DNA of 64,000 nucleotides from Macrococcoides caseolyticum (GTDB taxonomy: Bacteria; Bacillota; Bacilli; Staphylococcales; Staphylococcaceae). Where the stretch lies: assembly GCF_021366795.1 (NCBI RefSeq), contig NZ_JAHCPS010000006.1, positions 88,299 through 152,298 of the forward strand, read 5' to 3'. Numbering within the stretch: position 1 is the first letter of the stretch; every line of letters begins with the position of its first letter. Below the pieces are notes generated by a model that did not search any database, had not been told where the DNA came from, and was given only the letters and a program-made list of their open reading frames with translations. Below are positions 36,794-45,563 of this stretch, one piece after another. The position numbers and the translations under genes were made by a program.

Positions 36794-37231
36794 TTATAAT
36801 AAGAATGGTAATATTGATACAGTACTAACAGCCATCTTCCAGAATGTGCCTATAATCATAAGTACTAAAGAGATGACAAAACCAGCTATTGTTCTTGTTT
36901 TCCATTTGTCGTTATCTTTCATGTCATTAGCTAAATTTGTGAAGTCTCTTATTGTAGTTTTTAATTCATTTTGCATATCCTTTTGTGAAAGTGTCTGTTG
37001 ATACTGTGACTCAGTTAACTTATCAATTTTGTCGTAAAGCTTATCACTTTTTTCTTTCTGCATTAATTCATTTTCTTTAAGAATATGTTTGATATCTTGC
37101 TGATTTTTCTCTATTTTTTCCATCATTGTTTTTTCGTTGCTATCAATTTTGTCATCTAATTCTTTTAATGTGATTTTGATTTCTTTCACTTCTTTTTCAA
37201 TCGTTGTTACACGCTGTTTTAATGCTTCCAT
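36794..37231 (-). CDS. XhlA-like coiled-coil membrane protein of the lysis module
   Basis: A 145-residue protein: a long Lys/Glu coiled coil (residues 1-105, starting LKQRVTTIEKEVKEIKITL) followed by one C-terminal membrane helix near residues 112-142 (TIAGFVISLVLMIIGTFWK). This is the layout of XhlA/hemolysin-type phage lysis accessory proteins that act with the holin. It lies directly upstream of the small peptide and holin. Assignment is by architecture and position. Confidence 0.72.
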   Translation of the reverse strand: MEALKQRVTTIEKEVKEIKITLKELDDKIDSNEKTMMEKIEKNQQDIKHILKENELMQKEKSDKLYDKIDKLTESQYQQTLSQKDMQNELKTTIRDFTNLANDMKDNDKWKTRTIAGFVISLVLMIIGTFWKMAVSTVSILPFLL

Positions 37232-37258
37232 TTAATAAAATCACTACTTTCAAACAAA

Positions 37259-37292
37259 AATAAAAAAGCCCTACTTTAAAAGTAAGGCTTTA
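37259..37292 (-). terminator. Hairpin terminator after the 93-aa gene
   Basis: AAAGCCTTACTTT and AAAGTAGGGCTTT pair over 13 bases (one mismatch), followed by TTTTTTATTTTT on the minus strand. Confidence 0.75.
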
Positions 37293-37306
37293 ACCATCCT
37301 TTTATC

Positions 37307-37588
37307 CTAAACCGTTGGTACTACTTCTTCTACAGTCTTAACAAATTTTACAGTAATATATTCCACACCATGTTCATGTAATCCATCAATCTCAGCTAAC
37401 ATGTTTAACACATCGACACGTCTTTTAGCTTCTTCAGCAGTTGCATACTTAGTTGCAAACTGATATTCCATAGTAGGACTATAAATTCTGTTCGTTGGGT
37501 CATAATAAATAGGCTCAATTTTTTCTACTTCGTTTTCTAATTTCTTTCTTGCAATGTAGTAAAATGTTTCAGTTGATAATATTGTCAT
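37307..37588 (-). CDS. Unidentified small phage protein between tail and lysis genes
   Basis: A 93-residue soluble protein. The segment EYQFATKYATAEEAKRRVDVLNML looks like a helix pair that could be a structural or assembly domain. I know no family. It lies between the 128-aa protein and the XhlA-like protein, where siphoviruses of Staphylococcaceae encode small tail-tip or baseplate accessory proteins. A hairpin terminator follows it. Confidence 0.65.
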   Translation of the reverse strand: MTILSTETFYYIARKKLENEVEKIEPIYYDPTNRIYSPTMEYQFATKYATAEEAKRRVDVLNMLAEIDGLHEHGVEYITVKFVKTVEEVVPTV

Positions 37589-37618
37589 AATAAATCCACC
37601 TCATAATAATTTTTAGTA

Positions 37619-37648
37619 TATAAAATGAGGTTACTCAATAGCAACCTC
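37619..37648 (-). terminator. Hairpin overlapping the end of the 128-aa gene
   Basis: GAGGTT and AACCTC form a 6-bp stem with a 10-base loop, followed by ATTTTATAT on the minus strand. Short and weak compared with others here. Confidence 0.5.
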
Positions 37649-38017
37649 TTGTGGTGTATTAGGGCTTTCATTTAATAATCTTGCACGTTCAATTGCTAAC
37701 TGTTGTTCTAATTCTAAGATTGAACGTTCTTGCTCAGTCATAGAATCTTCTAAAACTTCACCTTCTTTAACAACTAACTTTGGTAATATTCCAGAAGTGT
37801 CTAATTTTAATTTTTCAACTTGATTAGCTACTTCTTTATCAATAATAAAAGTTAAATTTGCTGTACTAGGTAAAAAGTTTCTTCCTATTGTAAATGCACC
37901 AAAAGTGCCATCACTTTGAATGACACTAAAAGGTATAGATAAAATTACTCTGTTAGGCTGGTCAATAGACCCTGTGTCAGTAATAAGTGATAAAGAATCA
38001 TAAGTTATTAATTCCAT
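37631..38017 (-). CDS. Unidentified phage tail-module protein
   Basis: A 128-residue protein. The first two thirds look beta-rich (LSLITDTGSIDQPNRVILSI, then TFGAFTIGRNFLPSTANLTF); the last third (about residues 95-120) is a Glu/Gln-rich helix that may form a coiled coil (QERSILELEQQLAIERARLL). It directly follows the 1970-aa tail protein, 17 bases away, so it may be a tail-fibre accessory or chaperone. Not assignable to a family by eye. Confidence 0.65.
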   Translation of the reverse strand: MELITYDSLSLITDTGSIDQPNRVILSIPFSVIQSDGTFGAFTIGRNFLPSTANLTFIIDKEVANQVEKLKLDTSGILPKLVVKEGEVLEDSMTEQERSILELEQQLAIERARLLNESPNTPQEVAIE

Positions 38018-38033
38018 AAGGTATCTCCTTTAC

Positions 38034-41000
38034 TTAGTCTTGTAACACCATCGGGAACATACGGAAATAACATAGGTTATTATCATTGCCTTCTGTTCCT
38101 GGTACCAATCGTAGATAGAAACTTCTATATGTGTATGTCGGTACGCCTAAATCAATGAGTACTTCTTGATATAAAGCATCCCCGGGTTGTGATTTTATTG
38201 TACTTGCTGTTGCTGAAAATGAATAATCAATAGTCTTCCCTTTAGTCGTATCATAGTTAAACTCTGTCATTTTAACTCCCAAACCAACATAAACAGCTTT
38301 CATATAATAACGTACTTTTAAATAACGCCTTGTATGTGTGAAATAAAATGCGTCCAATATTGGTTCGATTAAACTACCATCAGATTTTATTAATGGCTGT
38401 CTAGCAGTTACAAACCATTGTCCTTCTTGAAGTATCGCTAAATTTGCTGAACCATCAGTAGTTAGTGAGGTAAACCTCGGATTACAGCCAACTACGTTGT
38501 TATCTAACTTAGATACACCATTCGCAGTTTCAACAGCACCATCTGCACGAACGAAATTGACATTCTTTAACGTAATATTATCAGCAATAATGTTCCCACC
38601 ATTGATATTTGTGATACCAACGTTACTGAATATATTAGGGTTAACTTTAGTAGTACCATTCTTAATCCCATTAACATCCTGATAAGTATTACTAAATGTT
38701 GTATTACCATTGATATTTATCTTGTTACCATCAATTGTTACATTTTCACCACTAGCATTAATCGTTGCGATAATTTCTTTCTTAGGTGTTTTCTCATCTA
38801 TACTAGCGTTCACATCTTCAACTGATGGTGTCCAGTCTGTAGGCTTATTACCTTTTTCAAGTTGAACTTGAGTGATGTAGAAACCTTGTTGTGATGTCGT
38901 AGTTGAGTAGATGTGGAATGTTACGGAAGCTAATGTTGCTATAGATGGCACATTTACGAATGTATAACTATAAGTTTTCCATGTATTTGTTAAATCAAAG
39001 AAGCTACTTCTACCAATAGATTGATTTAAAAATCCTATTTCAATCCTAGATGTAGTACCAACAGCTTTTGCTCTAAAAGAAAGAGTATATATTTCTGGTT
39101 CAACTAATGAAGTGTGCGCAGTTTGATATATACCAGCACGGGTAGCGTTAGTAATTTTAGCAACACTATAACCATCAACAACTTCATAACTAGCTGTACC
39201 ATTTGGAGCCCAATACAATCCTTGTTTACTAAAGTCTGAATTTCGTAAGATGTTCTTACCACCAATAGTAATCTTATCAACTTTACCTGTACTTATTGCA
39301 TCTGTAGCTTCCTCTAAACGTTGTGCTAATAATCCTAAAGCATTTTGATAATTAGTAAAGTTAGTTGTTACAGCAGAACTTTCACTACTTGTAGCTTTAC
39401 CATCAGAAATTGCATTAGTTACTGAATCTAAAAGTGTTTTATGATTTGCAGCATAAGAAGAATATGCTGATTCAAGATTTGCCTTCTGTGTTGTTCCTGT
39501 AAGTATCGAATTACCATTTACAGCTTCGTATTGTTTGTCAAAGTTTTTCTTTTCTACTTCTAATGATAGTTTTTGTTGATTTAAAGCCTTCGCTTCAGCT
39601 TCTGTGATGATGCCATCTTTAAATGTAGTATTTACTGTATTCTTGTAGCCATTTAAATCATCTTGTAAGTCTTGTATAGATTTCTTAGTATCTTCTGGCG
39701 CAGGTGACCAATCCGTTGCTTTGTTACCAACTTCAAGTTTAATGTTACGGATATAGAACATTTGAGTTGTTTCAGCACCAACTGTCGTACTTGGACGTTT
39801 AGCAACTAATATATTTGCAATATCAGATGAAGCTGAAGCTGTGAATGTTACCGAAATTCTTGAGAACTCACCAGAAGTAGGTTTAAATGCTGGTACTGGT
39901 AAAAATTGATTACTAACTCCTGAAGTATCATACATTAAATAAACATAATCTAATTGAGTCATATTATTACTTCGTGAACCTTCGATTGTTAAAGTATAAG
40001 TTTCACCTTGTGTCACTTTAAATTTAGGACTTCGTGTACCCACAAATAAGTTTGCTGGATTTGAGAATAAATAGGCATTATAAGCTGTACTCTTAGTTGC
40101 TGTTGTGCCATGGTGAACATTCCAATCAGTTAAATTCCAAGTGAAGTCACTATTGGTAATCATATTACGTCCACCAACAACAATATTATTTATTTTCCCT
40201 GTTGTAATCGCTTCGTCACAAGCTTTAAATTGAGATTGTAACTCTCCGACTTTACCTTTGTAATCATTTAATAAAGAATCGACTGTAGTATTTTCCGATG
40301 GAGTGATTTTGCCATCACCAATATAACTTACTATAGTGTCTCTTAAAGTTTTATGAGAGGTATTAAATGCTATTTTTGCATTATATAAGTTTGTTTTTTC
40401 AGTTGTTCCACTTAAAATTGGATGATTATATAAAGGAATGAAAATATTATTTAAATCTTGGTAGTCTTGGTCAATCCTTGCTAAATGGGTTTTTAATGCA
40501 ATTGCCTCAGATTCTTGAATAATACCATCTTTAAAAGACTGTGAAACTGTAGTTTCTAAATTTGCAAAGTTTGTCATGGCTTGTTCTATCTCATAAGTAA
40601 TATCTTCTGGAGCAGGAGTATAGTCTGTAGGTTTGTTACCGTATTCTAATTTACGTCTCCACATTACAACGTCAATTACATCTCCCTCTTTTTCTGGGTA
40701 GATTTGATGTTGAAACCAATCATAATCAGTCCTCATGTAACCAACTACATAATATCTTATTGATTCTTGTGGTTCGATATACGAGTCGTGTGATACAGAT
40801 TTAACAGATAGACCATTAAAACTTATTCTAAATCTAGTTGTTCCGACATTTTTAATATAAAAGCTATATACTACTTGCTTTCCTTTATCAGCTTGTATCA
40901 TTGGTGTCGTGCATAAACCACCATACAATGTGCTACCAACTTTAGTATAGGTTAATCTAGTTGCATCAGTAGCGTTCCACTCAGTTACAGATTGACCAGT

Positions 41001-43946
41001 TTGAATTGTTCTAGTGTAACCAGTATAAGCAGTAAATATATTAAAATCATTGCTATTTGGAATTAAATTTCGTCCACCGATTTCTAAAGCATCTATCGCT
41101 TCAGCACTTCTACCCTTAGCTAAGTTATCAGATATGTCATTTAAACATTTCTGAATGTGAGTATTGATATTACTTAATGCATTATTGTAAGCAGTCAGTT
41201 TAGTATTAATTAATGTATTTTCAGAAGATATTATTTTCTTATCATTGATTACAACTGTCATATTATCTAACAAGTCTTTATGAGCATTATCATAAGAAGT
41301 TTTTAATGTTGTTAAAGTTGTTTTTAAACTTGATGTTAAATAAGCATGTAGCTGTAAATCATTCACGTTAGTTGTAAGGTCTGTCTTATCCTTATCAATC
41401 TCATTCATGATAGTTTTTAATCTTACATATTCAGCATCATCTAAGATTCCATCTTTAAATGTTCTTGCTACTTCAGTTTGTAAATTAGCAAAGTTATTGA
41501 TTGAATTAGTAATCTCTGCTGTTATGTCTTCAGGTGCTGGTAACCAAGTTCCAACTTTATTACCTTCAACTAATATAGCTTCAAGTAAATCTAATGAAGT
41601 ATTTTGACAATCAGTAGTTCCAGCTTTAGCAGAATACACTAAGAACTCTTTAGATGCTTGAGTAGCTGTGAATGTATAATTTCCATAGGTATTTTGTGCT
41701 AATTCCATATGATAAATACTCATGTTAGGGTTGTAAGGATATACCGACACAACACCTTTATTATCACCTTGTTTGATTTTATACTTTAATGCGAAAGTAT
41801 AAGTTTTACCTACTTCTAAAGGTTGAGATAGCATGTATCTAGTGTAATTAAATGCAGTAAGACCAACACTATAATCATTTCTGTTCTTACTATTTAGTAA
41901 TAAGTTTCTAGTACCAACCTTTAAATCTTCTGGCGCTGGTTGATATTCACTTGCTTTATTACCTTCAACAAACATGATATTGCTAAATTCCATGTTAGCA
42001 TATTGAGTTTCTCCAGTTGTTGTGTCTTTATGGTAACCAGAATAAATCAATATTTGAGAATCATCAGCAAATGTTGGTGGAGTTGTGAATGTCTTTTTAA
42101 CTTTAACAACACTTCCTACGTTCATAGAAGTATATTCCGTTGATGTCAACTGACCCATATACTCATCATTTGTCGTACTTGCTGAATATAAATAAATCGC
42201 ACCGTAAACTCCTGAGCCAATTGGATAAGTTGGTTTTGACAATAATTTAACATTGTAAGTCATTGTATATTCTGTGTTTGGTTTCAACTTATTCAATATC
42301 CAAGCTTTATCAAGTAGCTGAACAGACCAAGCTGTATGAGTTAACGTTTTAGTGTTACCAACTAAAGTAGAAGTAGTCTTGATTGAATCGCTATCAATCA
42401 AATTATTAACACCAATCTCTAACGCATCAACCGTTTCTTTAGAACGATTGATTGCCATGTTGTCTGATATATTCTTTAATGATTTTTGAATAACAAGTGT
42501 GAGATTAGATAGGGCTGTGTTGTAGTTTGAAACCTCATTATTTATATCTAATGTTTCGGATGGAACTACTATATTATCATTTAAAGCTGTAGCAATTTTA
42601 TTTATAATAGTTTCTAATGAATTGTCATATGTTGTTTTTGTAGATACTAATTCTGATTTGATTGAAGAGCTAATATATTCACTATTAATTAAATCATTAT
42701 AACTATTAAGGTTAACAGCTCTATCTTTTTCCAATCTCATTAGTAAGGTTTTTAATCTTACCTTTTCACCTTCTGTTGCTACACTATCTCTAATTTCAAC
42801 TGTGACTTTATCAATATTATTGATGTTGTCATTCATTTTTGTTTGTAATTCAGCTCTTAAAGAATTGAAGTATGCTCTTAATGTGCTTTCACTATATTTT
42901 TTAATAGCACCTAATGTAAATTGTTTTGTACTATCATCAAATATGTCACGTTGAACAGATTTAACAGTAGCTTCCATGTAAAAATGTGGTTGATATACAA
43001 CGTCACGTACTCTGATTCTGTCACCGAAATTTGCTTTAACACCTAATTGATTTTCTACTTCAATTGCTTGAACTTCATATTCAACCACTTGGTTTATTTT
43101 CTTCTTCAGAATTTTTTTACCAGTAGTTTGCATTTTTGCAATTGTCATATCTGTCTTTTCAGTAGCTTCAAAATGATGTAATCCCCAAATTGGTTCTCCA
43201 TCGTTTCCCCAGCGATTAATAGCATCATCATCGTATACTTCAGTTACTAAAGGTTTGCCATCTTTATCAGTTGAAGTTAATTTTAAAGCTGTAACTAGTT
43301 CACGAGTATCTTCTTTTTGTTTTATAGTTACAATGTCTTTACCTCTGACTAACTCTTTACCTGTAAAATCACTCAAATCTTCTGACTCTCTCATGTGTAC
43401 ATATCGACCAGTAATTTCACTACCACTAGTTTCAATAGTTACATCAAATTGTAGTCCAGTCATTTCTTCTATCATTAAAAGAATGTCATAAGGTCTCATG
43501 TATTCAGTTGTTACTAAATCAATAAAACCATCAAATTCAACTTCACCTTTTTTATATGTTGTTAACGTCAATGCAAAACTCACAGCTTCATCTACTGTTA
43601 TATTTTGCATATTTACAGGTGCAATAGGTTCACTATTACTAGATAAATCATCTAACCAAGCTCCATCACATTGAATAAATATTTCTTTTTCACTAGTTTC
43701 TTTATGTTTAATAACAAATTCTCTAAATTCATCTTTACGAGTATCTGGAATAAGAACTCTATTTTGATTGTGAAAATCATCTAGATATTTATAAGGTACA
43801 GTAAAATCAAATGTTTCTGAGTGTTCATCTCTATTTCTTGTGTGTAAGTTATCTAAAACCATCATTTTTTTAGATGTGTTCGTATAATAACCTGTAATTT
43901 TACCGTTACCTCTATTTAATATATGAATACCAACTTTGTTACTCAA
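38034..43946 (-). CDS. Tail-associated endopeptidase-type protein with repeated modules
   Basis: A 1970-residue tail protein. The N-terminal ~350 residues resemble the prophage endopeptidase tail family (tail-tip hub, Tal type): NRDEHSETFDFTVPYKYLDD and KATVKSVQRDIFDDSTKQFT-like segments. The middle is built of repeated modules of about 200-300 residues, each ending with a motif like GNKPTDWTPAPED (five copies) and followed in four places by FKDGI[I/L]xxxEAxxLK helical segments. The C-terminal ~350 residues look beta-rich and probably form the receptor-binding end. The start is TTG after AAAGGAAG. Gene position after Dit supports a tail-tip role. Confidence 0.85.
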   Translation of the reverse strand: MSNKVGIHILNRGNGKITGYYTNTSKKMMVLDNLHTRNRDEHSETFDFTVPYKYLDDFHNQNRVLIPDTRKDEFREFVIKHKETSEKEIFIQCDGAWLDDLSSNSEPIAPVNMQNITVDEAVSFALTLTTYKKGEVEFDGFIDLVTTEYMRPYDILLMIEEMTGLQFDVTIETSGSEITGRYVHMRESEDLSDFTGKELVRGKDIVTIKQKEDTRELVTALKLTSTDKDGKPLVTEVYDDDAINRWGNDGEPIWGLHHFEATEKTDMTIAKMQTTGKKILKKKINQVVEYEVQAIEVENQLGVKANFGDRIRVRDVVYQPHFYMEATVKSVQRDIFDDSTKQFTLGAIKKYSESTLRAYFNSLRAELQTKMNDNINNIDKVTVEIRDSVATEGEKVRLKTLLMRLEKDRAVNLNSYNDLINSEYISSSIKSELVSTKTTYDNSLETIINKIATALNDNIVVPSETLDINNEVSNYNTALSNLTLVIQKSLKNISDNMAINRSKETVDALEIGVNNLIDSDSIKTTSTLVGNTKTLTHTAWSVQLLDKAWILNKLKPNTEYTMTYNVKLLSKPTYPIGSGVYGAIYLYSASTTNDEYMGQLTSTEYTSMNVGSVVKVKKTFTTPPTFADDSQILIYSGYHKDTTTGETQYANMEFSNIMFVEGNKASEYQPAPEDLKVGTRNLLLNSKNRNDYSVGLTAFNYTRYMLSQPLEVGKTYTFALKYKIKQGDNKGVVSVYPYNPNMSIYHMELAQNTYGNYTFTATQASKEFLVYSAKAGTTDCQNTSLDLLEAILVEGNKVGTWLPAPEDITAEITNSINNFANLQTEVARTFKDGILDDAEYVRLKTIMNEIDKDKTDLTTNVNDLQLHAYLTSSLKTTLTTLKTSYDNAHKDLLDNMTVVINDKKIISSENTLINTKLTAYNNALSNINTHIQKCLNDISDNLAKGRSAEAIDALEIGGRNLIPNSNDFNIFTAYTGYTRTIQTGQSVTEWNATDATRLTYTKVGSTLYGGLCTTPMIQADKGKQVVYSFYIKNVGTTRFRISFNGLSVKSVSHDSYIEPQESIRYYVVGYMRTDYDWFQHQIYPEKEGDVIDVVMWRRKLEYGNKPTDYTPAPEDITYEIEQAMTNFANLETTVSQSFKDGIIQESEAIALKTHLARIDQDYQDLNNIFIPLYNHPILSGTTEKTNLYNAKIAFNTSHKTLRDTIVSYIGDGKITPSENTTVDSLLNDYKGKVGELQSQFKACDEAITTGKINNIVVGGRNMITNSDFTWNLTDWNVHHGTTATKSTAYNAYLFSNPANLFVGTRSPKFKVTQGETYTLTIEGSRSNNMTQLDYVYLMYDTSGVSNQFLPVPAFKPTSGEFSRISVTFTASASSDIANILVAKRPSTTVGAETTQMFYIRNIKLEVGNKATDWSPAPEDTKKSIQDLQDDLNGYKNTVNTTFKDGIITEAEAKALNQQKLSLEVEKKNFDKQYEAVNGNSILTGTTQKANLESAYSSYAANHKTLLDSVTNAISDGKATSSESSAVTTNFTNYQNALGLLAQRLEEATDAISTGKVDKITIGGKNILRNSDFSKQGLYWAPNGTASYEVVDGYSVAKITNATRAGIYQTAHTSLVEPEIYTLSFRAKAVGTTSRIEIGFLNQSIGRSSFFDLTNTWKTYSYTFVNVPSIATLASVTFHIYSTTTSQQGFYITQVQLEKGNKPTDWTPSVEDVNASIDEKTPKKEIIATINASGENVTIDGNKININGNTTFSNTYQDVNGIKNGTTKVNPNIFSNVGITNINGGNIIADNITLKNVNFVRADGAVETANGVSKLDNNVVGCNPRFTSLTTDGSANLAILQEGQWFVTARQPLIKSDGSLIEPILDAFYFTHTRRYLKVRYYMKAVYVGLGVKMTEFNYDTTKGKTIDYSFSATASTIKSQPGDALYQEVLIDLGVPTYTYRSFYLRLVPGTEGNDNNLCYFRMFPMVLQD

Positions 43947-43970
43947 TAATGTCGCTTCCTTTCAAAAATG

Positions 43971-45509
43971 TTAATAATCTACGTTCTGCCACCTCACAGT
44001 CACGTCAAAGGCATTTTTTGGATATACAAATAGTTCATGTTGCCCTTTTTCTAATCCAAAATAATTAGAACCAAAATCTTTATGTTGTAATGCACTTTTC
44101 TTATTGATTGTCATAGTTTGATTAAAGTTATCAATTACAATTTTGTCACCTTGTTCTATTAACATATCAACTTCTGTCGAAGCTTTAGGTGTAACTTCAA
44201 CTGTTGATATATCATAAGCACCAGCTTTAAATTTATCTTTTTCAACCATTGTTTTACTTGCCCAATCATATCGAGCGATATAAATACTTGCTGTACGAAC
44301 AGGTGCAGTATATCTTTTATATTTATCTGTGTATGTTTCAGTATGAGTATTTCTAACAACTTCTCGTGTTTGTCCGTATTTAGCAATATCTCTACGTGTT
44401 TTCATTCTGATTTTTTTAATTGTATTAGCTTTAAATGTCCATTTATTGCCTACTCGTTTAATTGAGCAATATACAAAGTCGTCTAAATAAGCATCATATT
44501 TAGGTTTAAACTTAACAATTGTTTTAGGTGCTCCTGTCTGGTCATATAGTTTAGCTATCAGTTGTAAGTCATTTGAGTTATAACTTGCATCTACTAATCC
44601 TATTGATGCGACAAGTTTACCTGTTTCATCCCAAAGGTGCGTAAAAACTTTACCAGTTCCTAGTTTGTTTACTGCTACATCATCTTCATAAATTTTAATT
44701 GTAAATTTATGTTCAAAGTCTTGTACATTTCTACTCATCGCTTTCTTTACACCAGCTCCTATCCATTGGTCTGGTGCAGCTGGATATTTATTATCTCTAA
44801 CAAACATTCCACTTCCGATTGAAGTCACATATGCACCTAAAACACCACCTGTTTCATTATCTGCAAATGTGTTACCTGTATTCTCAATGTAATACCAACC
44901 ACTAACATTAGATAAGTTATCTTTTAAAACAACAGGTGATACTTTTCTTATAGTTTTATTCGCATTAGGTTGTTCACCTAACATGATGTAATCATCATCA
45001 TTCTTAGCTATCATAATATGAGTTGTATCTTTTAATGCTGTCGCTTCAATAACTGGAAAAGTTTCAACAGTACCAGTATTTACAACACCAATTTGGTCTA
45101 ACATTGCTGTATTTGAAAATTCAGCTAAACTGTATTTGTATGGTGTTAGTAATTTTACTTTTAATGTAAATGTATAAAATGGTTTTATGTCCAATGGAAA
45201 ATTAAAATCTCCATACACATATCCCATCCAATACCAATCTTCGTTTTCTATATGAATAGATACTTCGTTATCGTAATTAAAGTAATTAATAAGTAAATCA
45301 TTTACTTTTTTTGTATCAATCATATCTACATTTTGATAAATCATAGGTATTTCAACTTCTAATGTTCCAATTTTTTTACCCATGTATACAGCACCAGCTC
45401 TTGCTGAAACTTCTGTACTTTGAATCTCAACTGGAAAAGATGGAATCGTAAAATTGTCACCAATATACAAATTCTTCAATAGTTTTTCATCTACTACTAT
45501 TGTTCTCAT
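43971..45509 (-). CDS. Distal tail protein (Dit-like)
   Basis: A 512-residue protein. The N-terminal domain (NFTIPSFPVEIQSTEVSARAGAVYMGKKIGTLEVEIP) fits siphovirus Dit/phage tail family proteins; the rest, longer than a minimal Dit, contains a central beta-rich domain with likely carbohydrate-binding character (FADNETGGVLGAYVTSIGSG), and the C-terminus (EKGQHELFVYPKNAFDVTVRWQNVDY) is the typical final beta sandwich. It joins tail tube and baseplate hub. It lies between the tape measure and the 1970-aa tail gene, as expected. AAGGAAG precedes the ATG. Confidence 0.85.
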   Translation of the reverse strand: MRTIVVDEKLLKNLYIGDNFTIPSFPVEIQSTEVSARAGAVYMGKKIGTLEVEIPMIYQNVDMIDTKKVNDLLINYFNYDNEVSIHIENEDWYWMGYVYGDFNFPLDIKPFYTFTLKVKLLTPYKYSLAEFSNTAMLDQIGVVNTGTVETFPVIEATALKDTTHIMIAKNDDDYIMLGEQPNANKTIRKVSPVVLKDNLSNVSGWYYIENTGNTFADNETGGVLGAYVTSIGSGMFVRDNKYPAAPDQWIGAGVKKAMSRNVQDFEHKFTIKIYEDDVAVNKLGTGKVFTHLWDETGKLVASIGLVDASYNSNDLQLIAKLYDQTGAPKTIVKFKPKYDAYLDDFVYCSIKRVGNKWTFKANTIKKIRMKTRRDIAKYGQTREVVRNTHTETYTDKYKRYTAPVRTASIYIARYDWASKTMVEKDKFKAGAYDISTVEVTPKASTEVDMLIEQGDKIVIDNFNQTMTINKKSALQHKDFGSNYFGLEKGQHELFVYPKNAFDVTVRWQNVDY

Positions 45510-45530
45510 TTATAACTTCCTTTCCGAGAA

Positions 45531-45563
45531 AATAAAAAGAAGAGTGATTAATTTCACTCTTCT
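45531..45563 (-). terminator. Intrinsic terminator after the tape measure gene
   Basis: A perfect 10-bp stem AGAAGAGTGA / TCACTCTTCT with a 6-base loop is followed by TTTTTATTTT on the minus strand; the stem overlaps the tape measure stop codon. Confidence 0.85.
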
